A stretch of DNA of 64,000 nucleotides from Gordonia hongkongensis (GCF_023078355.1 NZ_CP095552.1:496001-560000); one strand, 5' to 3'. Shown: positions 7,257-15,865, counted from the stretch's first letter. Translations and numbers: made by a program. The notes: generated by a model from the sequence alone, not told the origin.

Positions 7257-8525
7257 ATGCTGCACGTGAGCAGTACCGGAACCGAAGTCGCCGACCCCAC
7301 CTACACCGTCGGCACCACCCTCGCCGGCACCCGTGGGCGCACGGGGACGATCACCACACCGCATGGTCAGATCCACACCCCCGCGTTCATCCCCGTCGGT
7401 ACCAAAGCGACCGTGAAGACGGTCCTCCCGGAATCGGTCTCCGCCCTCGGCGCCCAGGCCGTGCTCGCCAACGCCTACCACCTGTATCTGCAGCCGGGGC
7501 CGGAGATCATCGACGCGGCCGGCGGGCTCGGCGCGTTCATGAACTGGCGAGGGCCCACGTACACCGACAGCGGCGGCTTCCAGGTGATGTCACTGGGTGC
7601 GGGGTTCAAGAAGGTCATCTCGATGGAGGCCACCGGCACCCCCGACGACGACCTCACCGCCAACGGCAAAGAACGGCTCTCGCGGGTCGACGACGACGGG
7701 GTGACCTTCAAGTCGCACCTCGACGGTTCGGCGCATCGCTTCACGCCGGAGGTGTCGATGCAGATCCAACACCAGCTGGGGGCCGACATCATCTTTGCCT
7801 TCGACGAGCTGACCACCCTGATGAACACTCGCGAGTACCAGGTGAATTCGCTCGAGCGCACCCGGTTGTGGGCGATTCGCTGTCTCGCCGAACACAATCG
7901 GCTGAGCGTCGAACGCGCACACCGGCCGCAACAGTCGCTCTGGGGTGTCATCCAGGGCGCCCAGTACGAGGATCTGCGGCGCAAGGCCGCTCGCGACCTC
8001 GTCGCCTTGAGCGAGGCGGACCGCGCGGCCGGCGGAAAGGGCTTCGGCGGCTACGGCATCGGCGGAGCACTCGAGAAGGACAACCTCGGCACCATCGTCG
8101 GTTGGGTCAACGACGAACTCCCGGAGGACTCCCCGAAACACCTCTTGGGGATCAGTGAACCCGACGACATCTTCACCGCCATCGAGAACGGCGTCGACAC
8201 ATTCGACTGCGTATCGCCGACCCGGGTCGCCCGCAACGGTGCGATCTACTCACTCGACGGCCGGTACAACGTCACGAATGCCAAGTACCGCAGTGACTTC
8301 CGGACGCTCGACCCCGAGGTCGAGAACTACACGTCGCAGTACAGCCGGGCCTACCTGCATCATCTGTTCAAGGCGAAGGAAGGCCTCGGCCCCACGCTGG
8401 CGACCCTGCACAACGTGTCCTTCATCGTCACGCTCGTCGACCGGGCCCGCCAGGCCATCGAGAACGGCACATACACCGAGTACCGCGACGAGTTCCTCCG
8501 GCGTTACTACGGAGGTCCCCGGTAG
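7257..8525 (+). CDS. tgt: tRNA-guanine transglycosylase, atypical
   Basis: TIM-barrel enzyme (422 aa from ATG 7257; GTG 7266 is an alternative) that should exchange G34 in GUN-anticodon tRNAs for a 7-deazaguanine. Catalytic residues are present: D104 in TDSGGFQV and D317 in FDCVSPTR. VIQGAQYEDLR matches the Q-loop. It departs from classical bacterial Tgt in two places. The zinc loop normally written DPECxCxxC reads DPEVENYTSQ (352-361) with no cysteine, although the RAYLHHL histidines remain. The substrate-pocket signature GGLAVGE reads GGYGIGG (264-270), and FDEC reads FDEL. A related subgroup seems to occur in other actinobacteria. The base it inserts is uncertain. gluQRS lies about 7 kb downstream. 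Confidence 0.88.
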   Translation: MLHVSSTGTEVADPTYTVGTTLAGTRGRTGTITTPHGQIHTPAFIPVGTKATVKTVLPESVSALGAQAVLANAYHLYLQPGPEIIDAAGGLGAFMNWRGPTYTDSGGFQVMSLGAGFKKVISMEATGTPDDDLTANGKERLSRVDDDGVTFKSHLDGSAHRFTPEVSMQIQHQLGADIIFAFDELTTLMNTREYQVNSLERTRLWAIRCLAEHNRLSVERAHRPQQSLWGVIQGAQYEDLRRKAARDLVALSEADRAAGGKGFGGYGIGGALEKDNLGTIVGWVNDELPEDSPKHLLGISEPDDIFTAIENGVDTFDCVSPTRVARNGAIYSLDGRYNVTNAKYRSDFRTLDPEVENYTSQYSRAYLHHLFKAKEGLGPTLATLHNVSFIVTLVDRARQAIENGTYTEYRDEFLRRYYGGPR

Positions 8526-8538
8526 GCGTGACCATTGC

Positions 8539-10239
8539 TCAGAACGGTGGCGGGTTGGCGTCGTTCCAGCGCTTCTCGGCGCGTTGGTGGCGTCGGAAGT
8601 CGTTGTCGCGCTGGGTGTTGAGTCTGTCTCGGGCGGGGTGATCGGGTGACCGTCTGGGGAAGAGCTTGTTGAACAGGTCGCGTCCGCTGAAGGCGTTGCC
8701 GACGAACATGTGCCCGGTGGGTGTGGTGAACCAGGCGGTCTGGAGTTCGTCTTGGTGGTCCTGCCAGCTGGTGAAGGTCTTGATGCGGTGATGGAACCGG
8801 CACAGCGGTTTGAGGTTGCGCGCATCGGTCGGGCCACCGCGACGCGGGTCGGCGTGGTCGAAGGGTTCGGTGTGGTCGAGATCGATCTGCCAGACCGGGG
8901 CGTTGCAGCCCGGGAAGGTGCAGCACAGTTCGCCGGCACGCACCAGGGCCTGCAGCTTCTTCGACGGGGTGTACCGCGTTGTCGAACTGTCTGCGTCTGG
9001 AGCCGGTGAACCGTCGGGTCCGGTAGGAGCGGGGTGGATGTAGGTGCGGCGCGCTTCGGCGAGCAGCTGCCGGGCGGTGTCGGCGTCGATGATGCCGTGG
9101 CGGTCGAGGAAGGCGGGATCGTTGTCGAGACCGATCAGGGTCGACAGGTTCACCACGATGTGAAAGGTCGCGCGCGGCGCAGCCGAATCCGACGCCGAGG
9201 CGGCCGGCTCAGCCGGGTCATCGACAACGACGTCGGCTGACGGGTCGACGATGGTGTCCGCCTCCGTCATCGCAGCAGTTGGTGCAGGCGGCTCGGCGGT
9301 ATCCACTGTCGCTGCGTCGGAGTCTGGTGCTGTGTCGGGTTCGGTTGCGGCAGGTCGACAGTCGTCGCATAGGCAGGTGATGGCGGCTTCGCCGCGCGAA
9401 AGTGCTTTGAGGGCATCGACCCGGCGATTGGCCAACTTTCGCGGGTCACCGGCGTGGACCGCGGTGGCCATCGCTGTCAGGCGGGCGTCGAACTCGGCGG
9501 CATCAGCGTTGGGAAGCGTGCCGGAGATCCGGGACTGCCCGGGTGTGAAGCGGTCGGGGGTGATGGTCACCTTGCGGTCGGACTTCACCCGCTCCTTGCG
9601 TCGACGGACCGCGTCGGGCGCCCACTTGGCGACGATGGAATCGACCATAGCGGTGAACCGCGCCGTCGACATCGGTGCGCGGGCGAAGATCGCCTCGGCG
9701 AGATGGGCGTCGACGGTCTGCATCTCTTCGTCGTCGGTGATGAGGTCGGTGCGTTTGAGGGCGATGAGGAAGCGGCGCTTGTCGATTCGACCGCACGCGA
9801 GTGCGTGTCCGGTGAAGGAGAGTCGGTAGCGCAGTGCGTCGCCGGCTTCGATGAGGTCTTTCGCCTCGGCCGGTGTCACGGTGAGGGTGGCGCCGACTTC
9901 GGCGATGGCCTGTTCGAGACCGTTCGGTCCGAACTGCTCGTAGGGGTTCTCACCCGCGGCCACTCGCGCGGACAGGGCATCGAAGGCCTCAATCGAATCA
10001 AGTTCGCCGCTGTGCGTCTCGGCGCGCCGCTGCGCGTAGTCCATCTCGCGTTCGTCGTGAATGAGGCTGGCAACGACCATCATTCGATGCGCGGACGCTG
10101 CCGCCAAGCCCGCGCAGTGGTTGAGGACCTCGACGAGTTCGGATGCGGAGAGTTCATGGTCGGGACGAAAGCGCGGCTCGACCGACTCCTGTGATGGGTC
10201 CACCGATGTAGTGGATCCGGCCCCCGCCCCCGATGACAT
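8539..10239 (-). CDS. DUF222 / HNH endonuclease (13E12-repeat family)
   Basis: 566-residue protein of the 13E12/REP family, common in Gordonia and mycobacteria. The N-terminal two thirds is the helical DUF222 domain, then an Ala/Asp/Pro-rich spacer (about 285-345). Near the C-terminus is an HNH nuclease motif: CTFPGCNAPVWQIDLDHTEPF, a DARNLKPLCRFHH segment with the catalytic-type histidines, and zinc-type cysteines. Predicted to cut or nick DNA; the role in vivo is unknown. The promoter holds a LexA-type SOS box, so induction by DNA damage is expected. ATG 10239 is 6 nt from the -10 TATCGT, indicating a leaderless transcript; the GGAGG between them is probably not used. It converges on tgt with 13 bp between the stops. 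Confidence 0.9.
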   Translation of the reverse strand: MSSGAGAGSTTSVDPSQESVEPRFRPDHELSASELVEVLNHCAGLAAASAHRMMVVASLIHDEREMDYAQRRAETHSGELDSIEAFDALSARVAAGENPYEQFGPNGLEQAIAEVGATLTVTPAEAKDLIEAGDALRYRLSFTGHALACGRIDKRRFLIALKRTDLITDDEEMQTVDAHLAEAIFARAPMSTARFTAMVDSIVAKWAPDAVRRRKERVKSDRKVTITPDRFTPGQSRISGTLPNADAAEFDARLTAMATAVHAGDPRKLANRRVDALKALSRGEAAITCLCDDCRPAATEPDTAPDSDAATVDTAEPPAPTAAMTEADTIVDPSADVVVDDPAEPAASASDSAAPRATFHIVVNLSTLIGLDNDPAFLDRHGIIDADTARQLLAEARRTYIHPAPTGPDGSPAPDADSSTTRYTPSKKLQALVRAGELCCTFPGCNAPVWQIDLDHTEPFDHADPRRGGPTDARNLKPLCRFHHRIKTFTSWQDHQDELQTAWFTTPTGHMFVGNAFSGRDLFNKLFPRRSPDHPARDRLNTQRDNDFRRHQRAEKRWNDANPPPF

Positions 10240-10245
10240 ACCTCC

Positions 10246-10273
10246 ACGATACTCGAATATATGTTCGAGTCAA
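10246..10273 (-). promoter_or_regulatory. SOS-box promoter of the DUF222/HNH gene
   Basis: On the minus strand -35 TTGACT (10273-10268) and -10 TATCGT (10251-10246) are 16 nt apart. The near-palindrome TCGAATATATGTTCGA (plus strand 10253-10268) fills the space between them. The actinobacterial LexA consensus is TCGAAC-N4-GTTCGA; this site matches at all but one position. Occupancy by LexA would block the promoter. SOS boxes upstream of 13E12-family genes are known in M. tuberculosis. Confidence 0.8.
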
Positions 10274-10393
10274 GGGTGATCTCTGGATTTCTCGGGGTGG
10301 TCTGGCAATCGAATCACGCCGCACCGACAAGAGTGACGCGTCGCCTCGGTGGCCTCGACGGACGCGGCGTCCTCGCTTCGCTCGGTCGACGCT

Positions 10394-10501
10394 GCTCGAC
10401 CAGCGGGACACTGCGGCGCTGCTCGACCAGCGGGGCACTTCGACGCGGCTCGACCAGCGGGACACTGCGGCGGTGCTCGACCAACAGAGGGCGGCGCACC
10501 A
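10394..10501. repeat. 27-bp tandem repeat, about four units
   Basis: The core GCTCGACCAGCGGG recurs at 10394, 10421, 10448 and 10475 (the last diverged to GCTCGACCAACAGA), with an exact 27-bp period. A rotated variant of the 3' half of each unit reads (G)ACACTGCGGCG. The period is a multiple of three, so a frame stays open through the array, but no start or ribosome site supports a gene. It occupies most of the 285-bp gap between the divergently placed DUF222 promoter and the SDR stop. It looks related to the repeat at 2641-2674. Confidence 0.75.
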
Positions 10502-10524
10502 CAACGAGCGACGGCGGACGGGTG

Positions 10525-11442
10525 TCAGCGGGAGTCCTCGGCAACCATCCGTTCGCGGATGCCGCCGGCGACCCCGGTGCTGTCCGGGTTGGGGTCGTGG
10601 ATCGCACCCGCGTGCGGCTCGACCGGTGTCCCCTTCTCGGTCTCGGACTTCGCCGTCGCCGCCGAGAACCGCTCGGTGATCCCGGGCATGAGATGGTGAG
10701 AAGCGTTGGCGGCCTTGGCCTTGTAGCCGACCGGTTGGTCCAGCTTCGGGTCGGTGCAGGCTGCCACGATCGCGTCGACCACGATCTGCGGATCGTCCAT
10801 CGCGGACATCCGCGGTTCGTGTCCGGTGTAGTTGGCGGCGTGGACCCACCATGGGGTGTCCACGGCCCACGGCATGATGGTGCCGACCTCGATGGCGTCG
10901 TCGCCGGCCATGCGCAGCTCTTCGCTGATCGAGTGCCCGAGGCTCCGAACCGCCGCTTTCGTTGCGGCGTAGGTGTTCTGGAGTGCGATGGGTACCTCGC
11001 TGTCGACCGAGCCCACGTTGATGAGTGTGCCGCGACCCTGCGACCGGAAGACGCGCAGCGCCGCATGTGCGCCGTAGATCAGGCCCTTCAGGTTCACGTC
11101 GACGAGGCGAGCGTGGTCCTCGGTCGGGATGTCCCAGAAGTACCCGACCGCGCCGACGCCGACGTTGTTCACCCACACGTCGATCGATTCGAGCCATTCG
11201 AGCGCGGCGGACGCGAGATGGGCGACGGCACGCGGATCGCTGACATCGGTGGGCACCGCCAGCGCCGACCCGCCCTTGCCGGTGATCTCTGCGACGACCT
11301 CGTCGAGGACCGCGGTTCGACGCGCCGCGACGACGACGTTCGCGCCGAGTTCTCCGAGTCGCACCGCGGCGCCGCGTCCGAATCCGCTCGACGCGCCGGC
11401 GATCACGACGGTGGAGCCGTTGATTTCCTTGTTGTCTGTCAT
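10525..11442 (-). CDS. Short-chain dehydrogenase/reductase
   Basis: 305-residue SDR with the NAD(P)-binding glycine motif GASSGFGRG near the N-terminus, DVSDPRAV, the NNVG motif, an active-site serine in NVGSVDSEV, and the catalytic YAATK. The GAxxGxG and YxxxK pattern is that of classical SDRs. The C-terminal extension of about 60 residues (SHHLMPGITERFSAA onward) is Rv-type and not catalytic. The likely reaction is NAD(P)H-dependent reduction or oxidation of an alcohol/ketone; the substrate is unknown. It starts 49 bp downstream of the sugar-kinase stop on the same strand, so it may be the third gene of the aldolase-kinase operon. Confidence 0.88.
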   Translation of the reverse strand: MTDNKEINGSTVVIAGASSGFGRGAAVRLGELGANVVVAARRTAVLDEVVAEITGKGGSALAVPTDVSDPRAVAHLASAALEWLESIDVWVNNVGVGAVGYFWDIPTEDHARLVDVNLKGLIYGAHAALRVFRSQGRGTLINVGSVDSEVPIALQNTYAATKAAVRSLGHSISEELRMAGDDAIEVGTIMPWAVDTPWWVHAANYTGHEPRMSAMDDPQIVVDAIVAACTDPKLDQPVGYKAKAANASHHLMPGITERFSAATAKSETEKGTPVEPHAGAIHDPNPDSTGVAGGIRERMVAEDSR

Positions 11443-11491
11443 GGTGATCGCCTACCCGAGGCGGGGTTCACCAAACCGAGAGGAGGCGCGC

Positions 11492-12445
11492 TCAGCCCGC
11501 GGCGCGGGACTGCCGGAAGGACTCGATCGCGGCGAGATCGTACGAGTTCGCCCCGGTCCCGATGCCCTGGGCGACGTGCGCGGCCACCGCGCAACCGAGT
11601 TCGGCGGAGTCGGCGAGACCGAGCCCGCGCAGCCGGCCGGTCAAGAACCCGGCGGAGAACGAGTCGCCGCAACCGGTGGTGTCCACGACGTCCACCTCGA
11701 ACGCCGGCACCGCGACCACGTCGTCGCCGGTCACGACCAGCGCACCGTCGGCACCGCGGGTGAGCGCGACGCAACCGACACCGCGGTCCAGGAGCGCCCG
11801 TGCGCCGTAGGTGAGGTCGTCGGTTCCGGTCAGTCCCCGGGTCTGCTCGTCGTTGGGCAGCAGGTAGTCGAGGTGGGGAAGTGCGTCGGCGATCCACTCG
11901 AGAAGGCCGGGGTCGCCAGCCGACAGCAGATCGGCCGACGTCGTGATCCCGCGGTCGCGCGCCCGGCCGAGGAGCTCTGCGGCGACGGCGCCGCCCAGGA
12001 ATTCCGGGCCGCCGAGGTGCAGGTGGTCGAGCCCGGTCAGCGCGTCTGCACCCAGGTCGTCGGGCGTGAACTGTGCGTTCGCCCCGATGCAGTGCCACGC
12101 GGGACGGTCTCCATTGGGTCGGACGGGTATGACCGATGACGACGTCTGGACCCCGGGCTTCGGAACCAGGCCGCCGGTGTCGACGCCTTCGGCGTCCAGC
12201 AGTGCGGTCAGCGAACGCCCGATCGTGTCGTCGCCGATCGCTCCGTGGGTCCGGACCGTGGCGCCCAGCCGACTGAGGACGAGCGCGGTTCCGCCCGCGG
12301 TACCGGCGGCGGAGAAACCGATGGACTGGACGAGCGCGCCGTCGGACCCCGCCGGGATGGACTCGATCCCGACGACGTGGATGTCCAGCACATGGACGCC
12401 CACGGTTGCGATCGTCGGCGGTTCGAGCCGCGGTGAGGGTGTCAC
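11492..12445 (-). CDS. PfkB-family carbohydrate kinase
   Basis: 317-residue ribokinase-fold kinase, predicted to phosphorylate a sugar or sugar derivative with ATP. Visible signatures are the N-terminal GG motif region (SAAGTAGGTALVLSRLG), DYLLPNDEQTRGLTG, and the PfkB signature 2 DTTGCGDSFSAGFL, whose last Asp is the catalytic base. The GTG start at 12445 overlaps the stop of the upstream aldolase gene by four bases (GTGA), so the two are translationally coupled. A kinase coupled to a class II aldolase suggests a phosphorylate-then-cleave route, as in fuculose- or ribulose-type pathways. The sugar cannot be named from sequence. Confidence 0.87.
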   Translation of the reverse strand: MTPSPRLEPPTIATVGVHVLDIHVVGIESIPAGSDGALVQSIGFSAAGTAGGTALVLSRLGATVRTHGAIGDDTIGRSLTALLDAEGVDTGGLVPKPGVQTSSSVIPVRPNGDRPAWHCIGANAQFTPDDLGADALTGLDHLHLGGPEFLGGAVAAELLGRARDRGITTSADLLSAGDPGLLEWIADALPHLDYLLPNDEQTRGLTGTDDLTYGARALLDRGVGCVALTRGADGALVVTGDDVVAVPAFEVDVVDTTGCGDSFSAGFLTGRLRGLGLADSAELGCAVAAHVAQGIGTGANSYDLAAIESFRQSRAAG

Positions 12446-13101
12446 GTCCGGTTCTCCTTGGGTGTCCCGTAGTCCAGCCGGATCGCCTGGGCGACAGTGG
12501 ACTGCTGTTGGTCCTCGGTGAGTTCGCGAGGCCGGCCCATGCTGCTGGTCCGGTGAAAGAGGGTCGCGAGCCACTCCAGCAGCAGGGCGTTCTCCACCGC
12601 GTGGGCCAGGCTGGAGCCGCGTGCCACCGAACCGTGGTTCGCCATCAGCGCGACCTGGGTGTCGACCAGCGCGTCGGCGACGATCCCGGCGAGCTCCGGG
12701 CTCCCGAACGTGGCGTACGGCGCGACCGGGATGGCACCGCCGAGGCCGAGTTGCTGGTAGTGCAGCACCGGTAACGAGGTCAGTCCGCTGACGCAGGCGA
12801 CCGCGGTCCCGAAGGGTGCGTGGGTGTGGACGATCGCCTGTGTGCCGGTTTCCTCGTAGACGCGGAGGTGCAGGTCCAGCTCGGACGACGGCGCGATCGG
12901 CCCGTCGACGACGTCGCCGGCAAGGGACACCACCGTCACGTCGGTCGCGGCACAGTTCGCGAGCACGACCCCGGTTCCGGTGATCGCGACGTGATCGCCC
13001 GCACGCGCCGACACGTTGCCGGAGGTGCCGATCAGCAGACCTTCGGCCGCCAGCCGTCGAGCGGCTGCGGCGACCTCGTCGCGTATCGACGGGTCGCTCA
13101 T
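12442..13101 (-). CDS. Class II aldolase / epimerase family protein
   Basis: 219-residue zinc-dependent aldolase of the AraD/FucA family, the usual length. It carries the phosphate-binding GTSGNVSAR segment, the acidic SSELDLHLRVY, the metal-binding HTHAPFG, and the downstream NHGSVARG histidine. ATG 13101 is chosen because the alignment-like family start SIRDEVAAAARRLAAEGLL follows at once; longer in-frame starts would add unrelated sequence. The stop overlaps the kinase GTG by four bases. The likely reaction is retro-aldol cleavage (or epimerisation) of a phosphorylated sugar made by the neighbouring kinase. A short dyad at 13229-13241 may be its control site. Confidence 0.85.
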   Translation of the reverse strand: MSDPSIRDEVAAAARRLAAEGLLIGTSGNVSARAGDHVAITGTGVVLANCAATDVTVVSLAGDVVDGPIAPSSELDLHLRVYEETGTQAIVHTHAPFGTAVACVSGLTSLPVLHYQQLGLGGAIPVAPYATFGSPELAGIVADALVDTQVALMANHGSVARGSSLAHAVENALLLEWLATLFHRTSSMGRPRELTEDQQQSTVAQAIRLDYGTPKENRT

Positions 13102-13228
13102 CGGCCGAATGCGTCGGTCCGCACTCCGCGGAGAAGGATCGCCGGGCATGTCGCGGAACTCGGAGCGCATTCGGTACGTTGGGACCACATACCGGACATT
13201 TACGCACATGCCTTTGCTCCCGGCACCC

Positions 13229-13241
13229 GGTATGAAATACC
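13229..13241. promoter_or_regulatory. Small dyad GGTAT-GAA-ATACC
   Basis: Perfect inverted repeat GGTATGAAATACC in the 265-bp gap between the divergent aldolase and CNNM genes. A looser CGGTA/TACCG pair lies about 45 bp nearer the aldolase (near 13170-13195). Such dyads are often operators, but no regulator gene is adjacent and the assignment is a guess. Nothing else recognisable lies in this gap. Confidence 0.3.
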
Positions 13242-13366
13242 CGAGCACCAGCGAGAGAGACGATGAGACGCGGAAAGCGCCGAAAACGCCGACGACACCA
13301 GTCGGCCCCCTGTTGCGAATTGCATGACCCGGGTCTTCCGCCCGGCCCCGACACCGGGACGGTCTC

Positions 13367-14833
13367 ATGCTGACCCTCCTCGGAATCGGACTCGGAATCC
13401 TGGTGGTCTTCCTGATCACCGCCCTCACCGGTTACTTCGTGGCCCAGGAATTCGGCTACATGGCGGTCGACCGGTCCCGCCTCAAAGCCCGTGCCGAGAC
13501 CGGTGACGCCGCCGCGAATCGCGCGCTCGCGGTCACCCGCCGCACGTCCTTCATGCTCTCCGGCGCCCAGCTGGGCATCACTGTCACCGGCCTTCTCGTC
13601 GGCTACGTGGCCGAACCCCTGATCGGTTCCGGCGTCGGCGAGCTGCTCGGCGGCGTGGGTATCCCGGTGGGCGTGGGTGTCGCGATCGGCACGATCATCG
13701 CGATCATCTTCTCCACCGTCGTGCAGATGGTCTTCGGTGAGCTGTTCCCAAAGAACCTCGCCATCGCCCGGCCCGAGCCGGTCGCACGGTGGCTCGCCCG
13801 TTCGACGACGATCTACCTGGCCGTATTCGGTTGGCTCATCGCATTGTTCGACAAGTCGTCGAACCTGCTGCTGCGAGCGCTGCGCATCGAGCCCGTGCAC
13901 GACGTCGAGCATTCGGCGTCGGTGCGCGACCTCGAGCACATCGTCGCCGAGTCCCGCGACGCGGGTGACCTGCCCGACGAGCTGTCCGTCCTGCTCGACC
14001 GTGTGCTCGAATTCCCCACGCGCACCGCAGAACACGCGATGATCCCGCGACCGAACACCGATCATGTCGACGCCGATCTGGCGGCGGGTGAGGTGCTGAC
14101 ACTGATGAGCACCGGCCACACGCGGTACCCCGTGCTGGCCGGCGGTGACGACGAGGTACGCGGCGTGATCCACCTCCAGGACCTCCTGGAGTGGAGCTAC
14201 GCGCTGAAAAAACAACCGCCGCAGGCTGATTCGTCGGCCACCGCGGTCGACCTGTGTCGTCCCGCAGTGGTGGTGCCCTCGACACTCCCGCTGCCCGAGG
14301 TGTTGGAGACCCTCGCGGACGCACACGACGAGATGGCGGTGGTCATCGACGAATACGGCGGCTTCGCCGGGGTCGTGACCGCCGAGGACATCGCCGAGGA
14401 ACTGGTCGGCGAGATCGACGACGAACACGACTCCGAGGCGACCGTCGCGATCGAGGAGAGCCCCGAGGGATGGCGCGTGCGGGGTGACGCACACGTCGAC
14501 GAGGTCTCCCGGACGGTCGGCTGGGACCTCCCCGAAGGCGACTACGAGACGATGGCCGGACTGGTGATCGCCGAATTCGTCGGACTCCCGGAGGTCGGGG
14601 ACACGGTGACGATCGAGATCGATCCCGATCCGTCGACCCTGCTCGAAGACGACGAGGCGCCACCCCGCACCGTGCGGGCCACGGTGCTGGAAGTCGACAA
14701 GCGCGTCCCCGCTCTGCTGTCGATGAGCGTGGCACACAACGACAACAACCCGGGCGAGAAGAGCCCGGACGACAAGAACCGGGGCGAGAAGAAGAACCCG
14801 GCCGAGAACGGAGAGGAGAGCGACAATGGATAA
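13367..14833 (+). CDS. CNNM/CBS-domain membrane protein (CorC/HlyC type)
   Basis: 488-residue integral membrane protein. An N-terminal CNNM (DUF21) transmembrane domain (first span from residue 2, then LSGAQLGITVTGLLVGYV and a helix ending FGELFPKNLAIARPE) is followed by a CBS pair (IPRPNTDHVDAD... and DEMAVVIDEYGGFAGVVT) and a C-terminal CorC_HlyC domain. The tail is very rich in Asn, Lys, Glu and Asp. Family members are linked to Mg2+/Co2+ homeostasis or efflux; transport by this one is inference. Its stop overlaps the start of the second CNNM gene by eight bases, so the two are likely co-translated and may form a heteromer. Confidence 0.88.
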   Translation: MLTLLGIGLGILVVFLITALTGYFVAQEFGYMAVDRSRLKARAETGDAAANRALAVTRRTSFMLSGAQLGITVTGLLVGYVAEPLIGSGVGELLGGVGIPVGVGVAIGTIIAIIFSTVVQMVFGELFPKNLAIARPEPVARWLARSTTIYLAVFGWLIALFDKSSNLLLRALRIEPVHDVEHSASVRDLEHIVAESRDAGDLPDELSVLLDRVLEFPTRTAEHAMIPRPNTDHVDADLAAGEVLTLMSTGHTRYPVLAGGDDEVRGVIHLQDLLEWSYALKKQPPQADSSATAVDLCRPAVVVPSTLPLPEVLETLADAHDEMAVVIDEYGGFAGVVTAEDIAEELVGEIDDEHDSEATVAIEESPEGWRVRGDAHVDEVSRTVGWDLPEGDYETMAGLVIAEFVGLPEVGDTVTIEIDPDPSTLLEDDEAPPRTVRATVLEVDKRVPALLSMSVAHNDNNPGEKSPDDKNRGEKKNPAENGEESDNG

Positions 14834-15839
14834 CCCGTGGGTCGTCGCGGCCGTCACCGTGGGCCTGATCGCGTCCAGCGCCTTCTTCGTCGCGGTCGAG
14901 TTCGCCCTCATCGCCGCGCGTCGGCACCGGCTCGAAGACGCGGCTGCGACCAGCGGCAGCGCCCGCGCAGCACTGCGCAGCGCATCGGAACTGTCGGTGT
15001 TGCTCGCCGGATCGCAGCTCGGCATCACGGTGTGCACGCTGGCACTGGGTTCGGTCACGAAACCCGCTGTGCACTACTGGCTCACGCCGCTGTTCGCCGG
15101 CTGGGGCCTGCCGTACTGGTCGGCCGACGTGATCGGCTTCGTCCTCGCCCTCGTCATCGTGACGTTCCTGCACCTCGTCGTCGGTGAGATGGCGCCGAAG
15201 TCGTGGGCCATCGCCCACCCCGAGAAGTCGGCGATCATGCTCGCGATCCCGATGCGCGCCTTCATGTGGGTGACCCGTCCGTTCATCGTCCAGCTCAACC
15301 ACCTCGCCAACTGGTGCCTCAAGCGTGTCGGCGTCGAACCGGTGGACCAGGTCGCGACCGGGCAGGACAGCGACGCCCTCCGCCACCTGGTGGAGCACTC
15401 GGCCACCGTGGGCACACTCGACGAGCGGTACCACGCCCACCTGACGAGTGCTCTGGAACTGGAGTCGTTGACCGTCGGCGACGTCGTGACCCCCAACGAC
15501 CATCTGGCCGTGGTCGGTCCGGCCGCGGACGCCGATGAGATCCAGACGGCCGGCCGGACCTCGGGCCACCTGCGGCTGCTGGTGCGCGACGATGCGTCCG
15601 GGGCGCCGGTCCGCGGTGTCGTGCACGTGCGCGACAGCCTGACCGCGTCGCCCGGCACCACGGCGGCCGATCTCATGCGCCCGGTCCTGAGCGTCGAGTC
15701 GGCGCAGCCGGTGTACGAGACGCTCACCGCCATGCGGGAACAGCGCGCCCACCTCGCGCTCGTCACCGATGGGGGCCGCGCGGTCGGACTCATCACCATC
15801 AACGACGTGCTCCAGCGGTTGCTGGCGACCACGGCGTAG
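14826..15839 (+). CDS. Second CNNM/CBS-domain membrane protein
   Basis: 337-residue paralogue of the preceding gene. It keeps the DUF21 transmembrane domain (VEFALIAARRHRLE, LLAGSQLGITVCTLALG, HLVVGEMAPKSWAIAHPEK) and two CBS motifs (GDVVTPNDHLAVV; HLALVTDGGRAVGLITIND) but lacks the C-terminal CorC_HlyC domain. It starts at ATG 14826 inside the end of the upstream gene, an eight-base overlap that implies coupling. Paired long and short CNNM genes are common in actinobacteria. A role in divalent metal handling is family-based inference. Confidence 0.86.
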   Translation: MDNPWVVAAVTVGLIASSAFFVAVEFALIAARRHRLEDAAATSGSARAALRSASELSVLLAGSQLGITVCTLALGSVTKPAVHYWLTPLFAGWGLPYWSADVIGFVLALVIVTFLHLVVGEMAPKSWAIAHPEKSAIMLAIPMRAFMWVTRPFIVQLNHLANWCLKRVGVEPVDQVATGQDSDALRHLVEHSATVGTLDERYHAHLTSALELESLTVGDVVTPNDHLAVVGPAADADEIQTAGRTSGHLRLLVRDDASGAPVRGVVHVRDSLTASPGTTAADLMRPVLSVESAQPVYETLTAMREQRAHLALVTDGGRAVGLITINDVLQRLLATTA

Positions 15840-15865
15840 GAGGGTTGACGAGCGCGCGTCGCTTA

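Noticed and set aside
10261..11763. Plus-strand 500-codon frame that includes the 27-bp repeats as a nine-residue peptide repeat
   Set aside because: It runs antisense through the SDR and kinase genes; composition is typical of shadow frames.
11492..15058. A very long minus-strand open frame (nearly 1,200 codons) covering the kinase, aldolase and CNNM region
   Set aside because: Only its 3' part is a real gene (the PfkB kinase). The rest is antisense to the CNNM genes or out of frame with the aldolase, a common effect of high GC.
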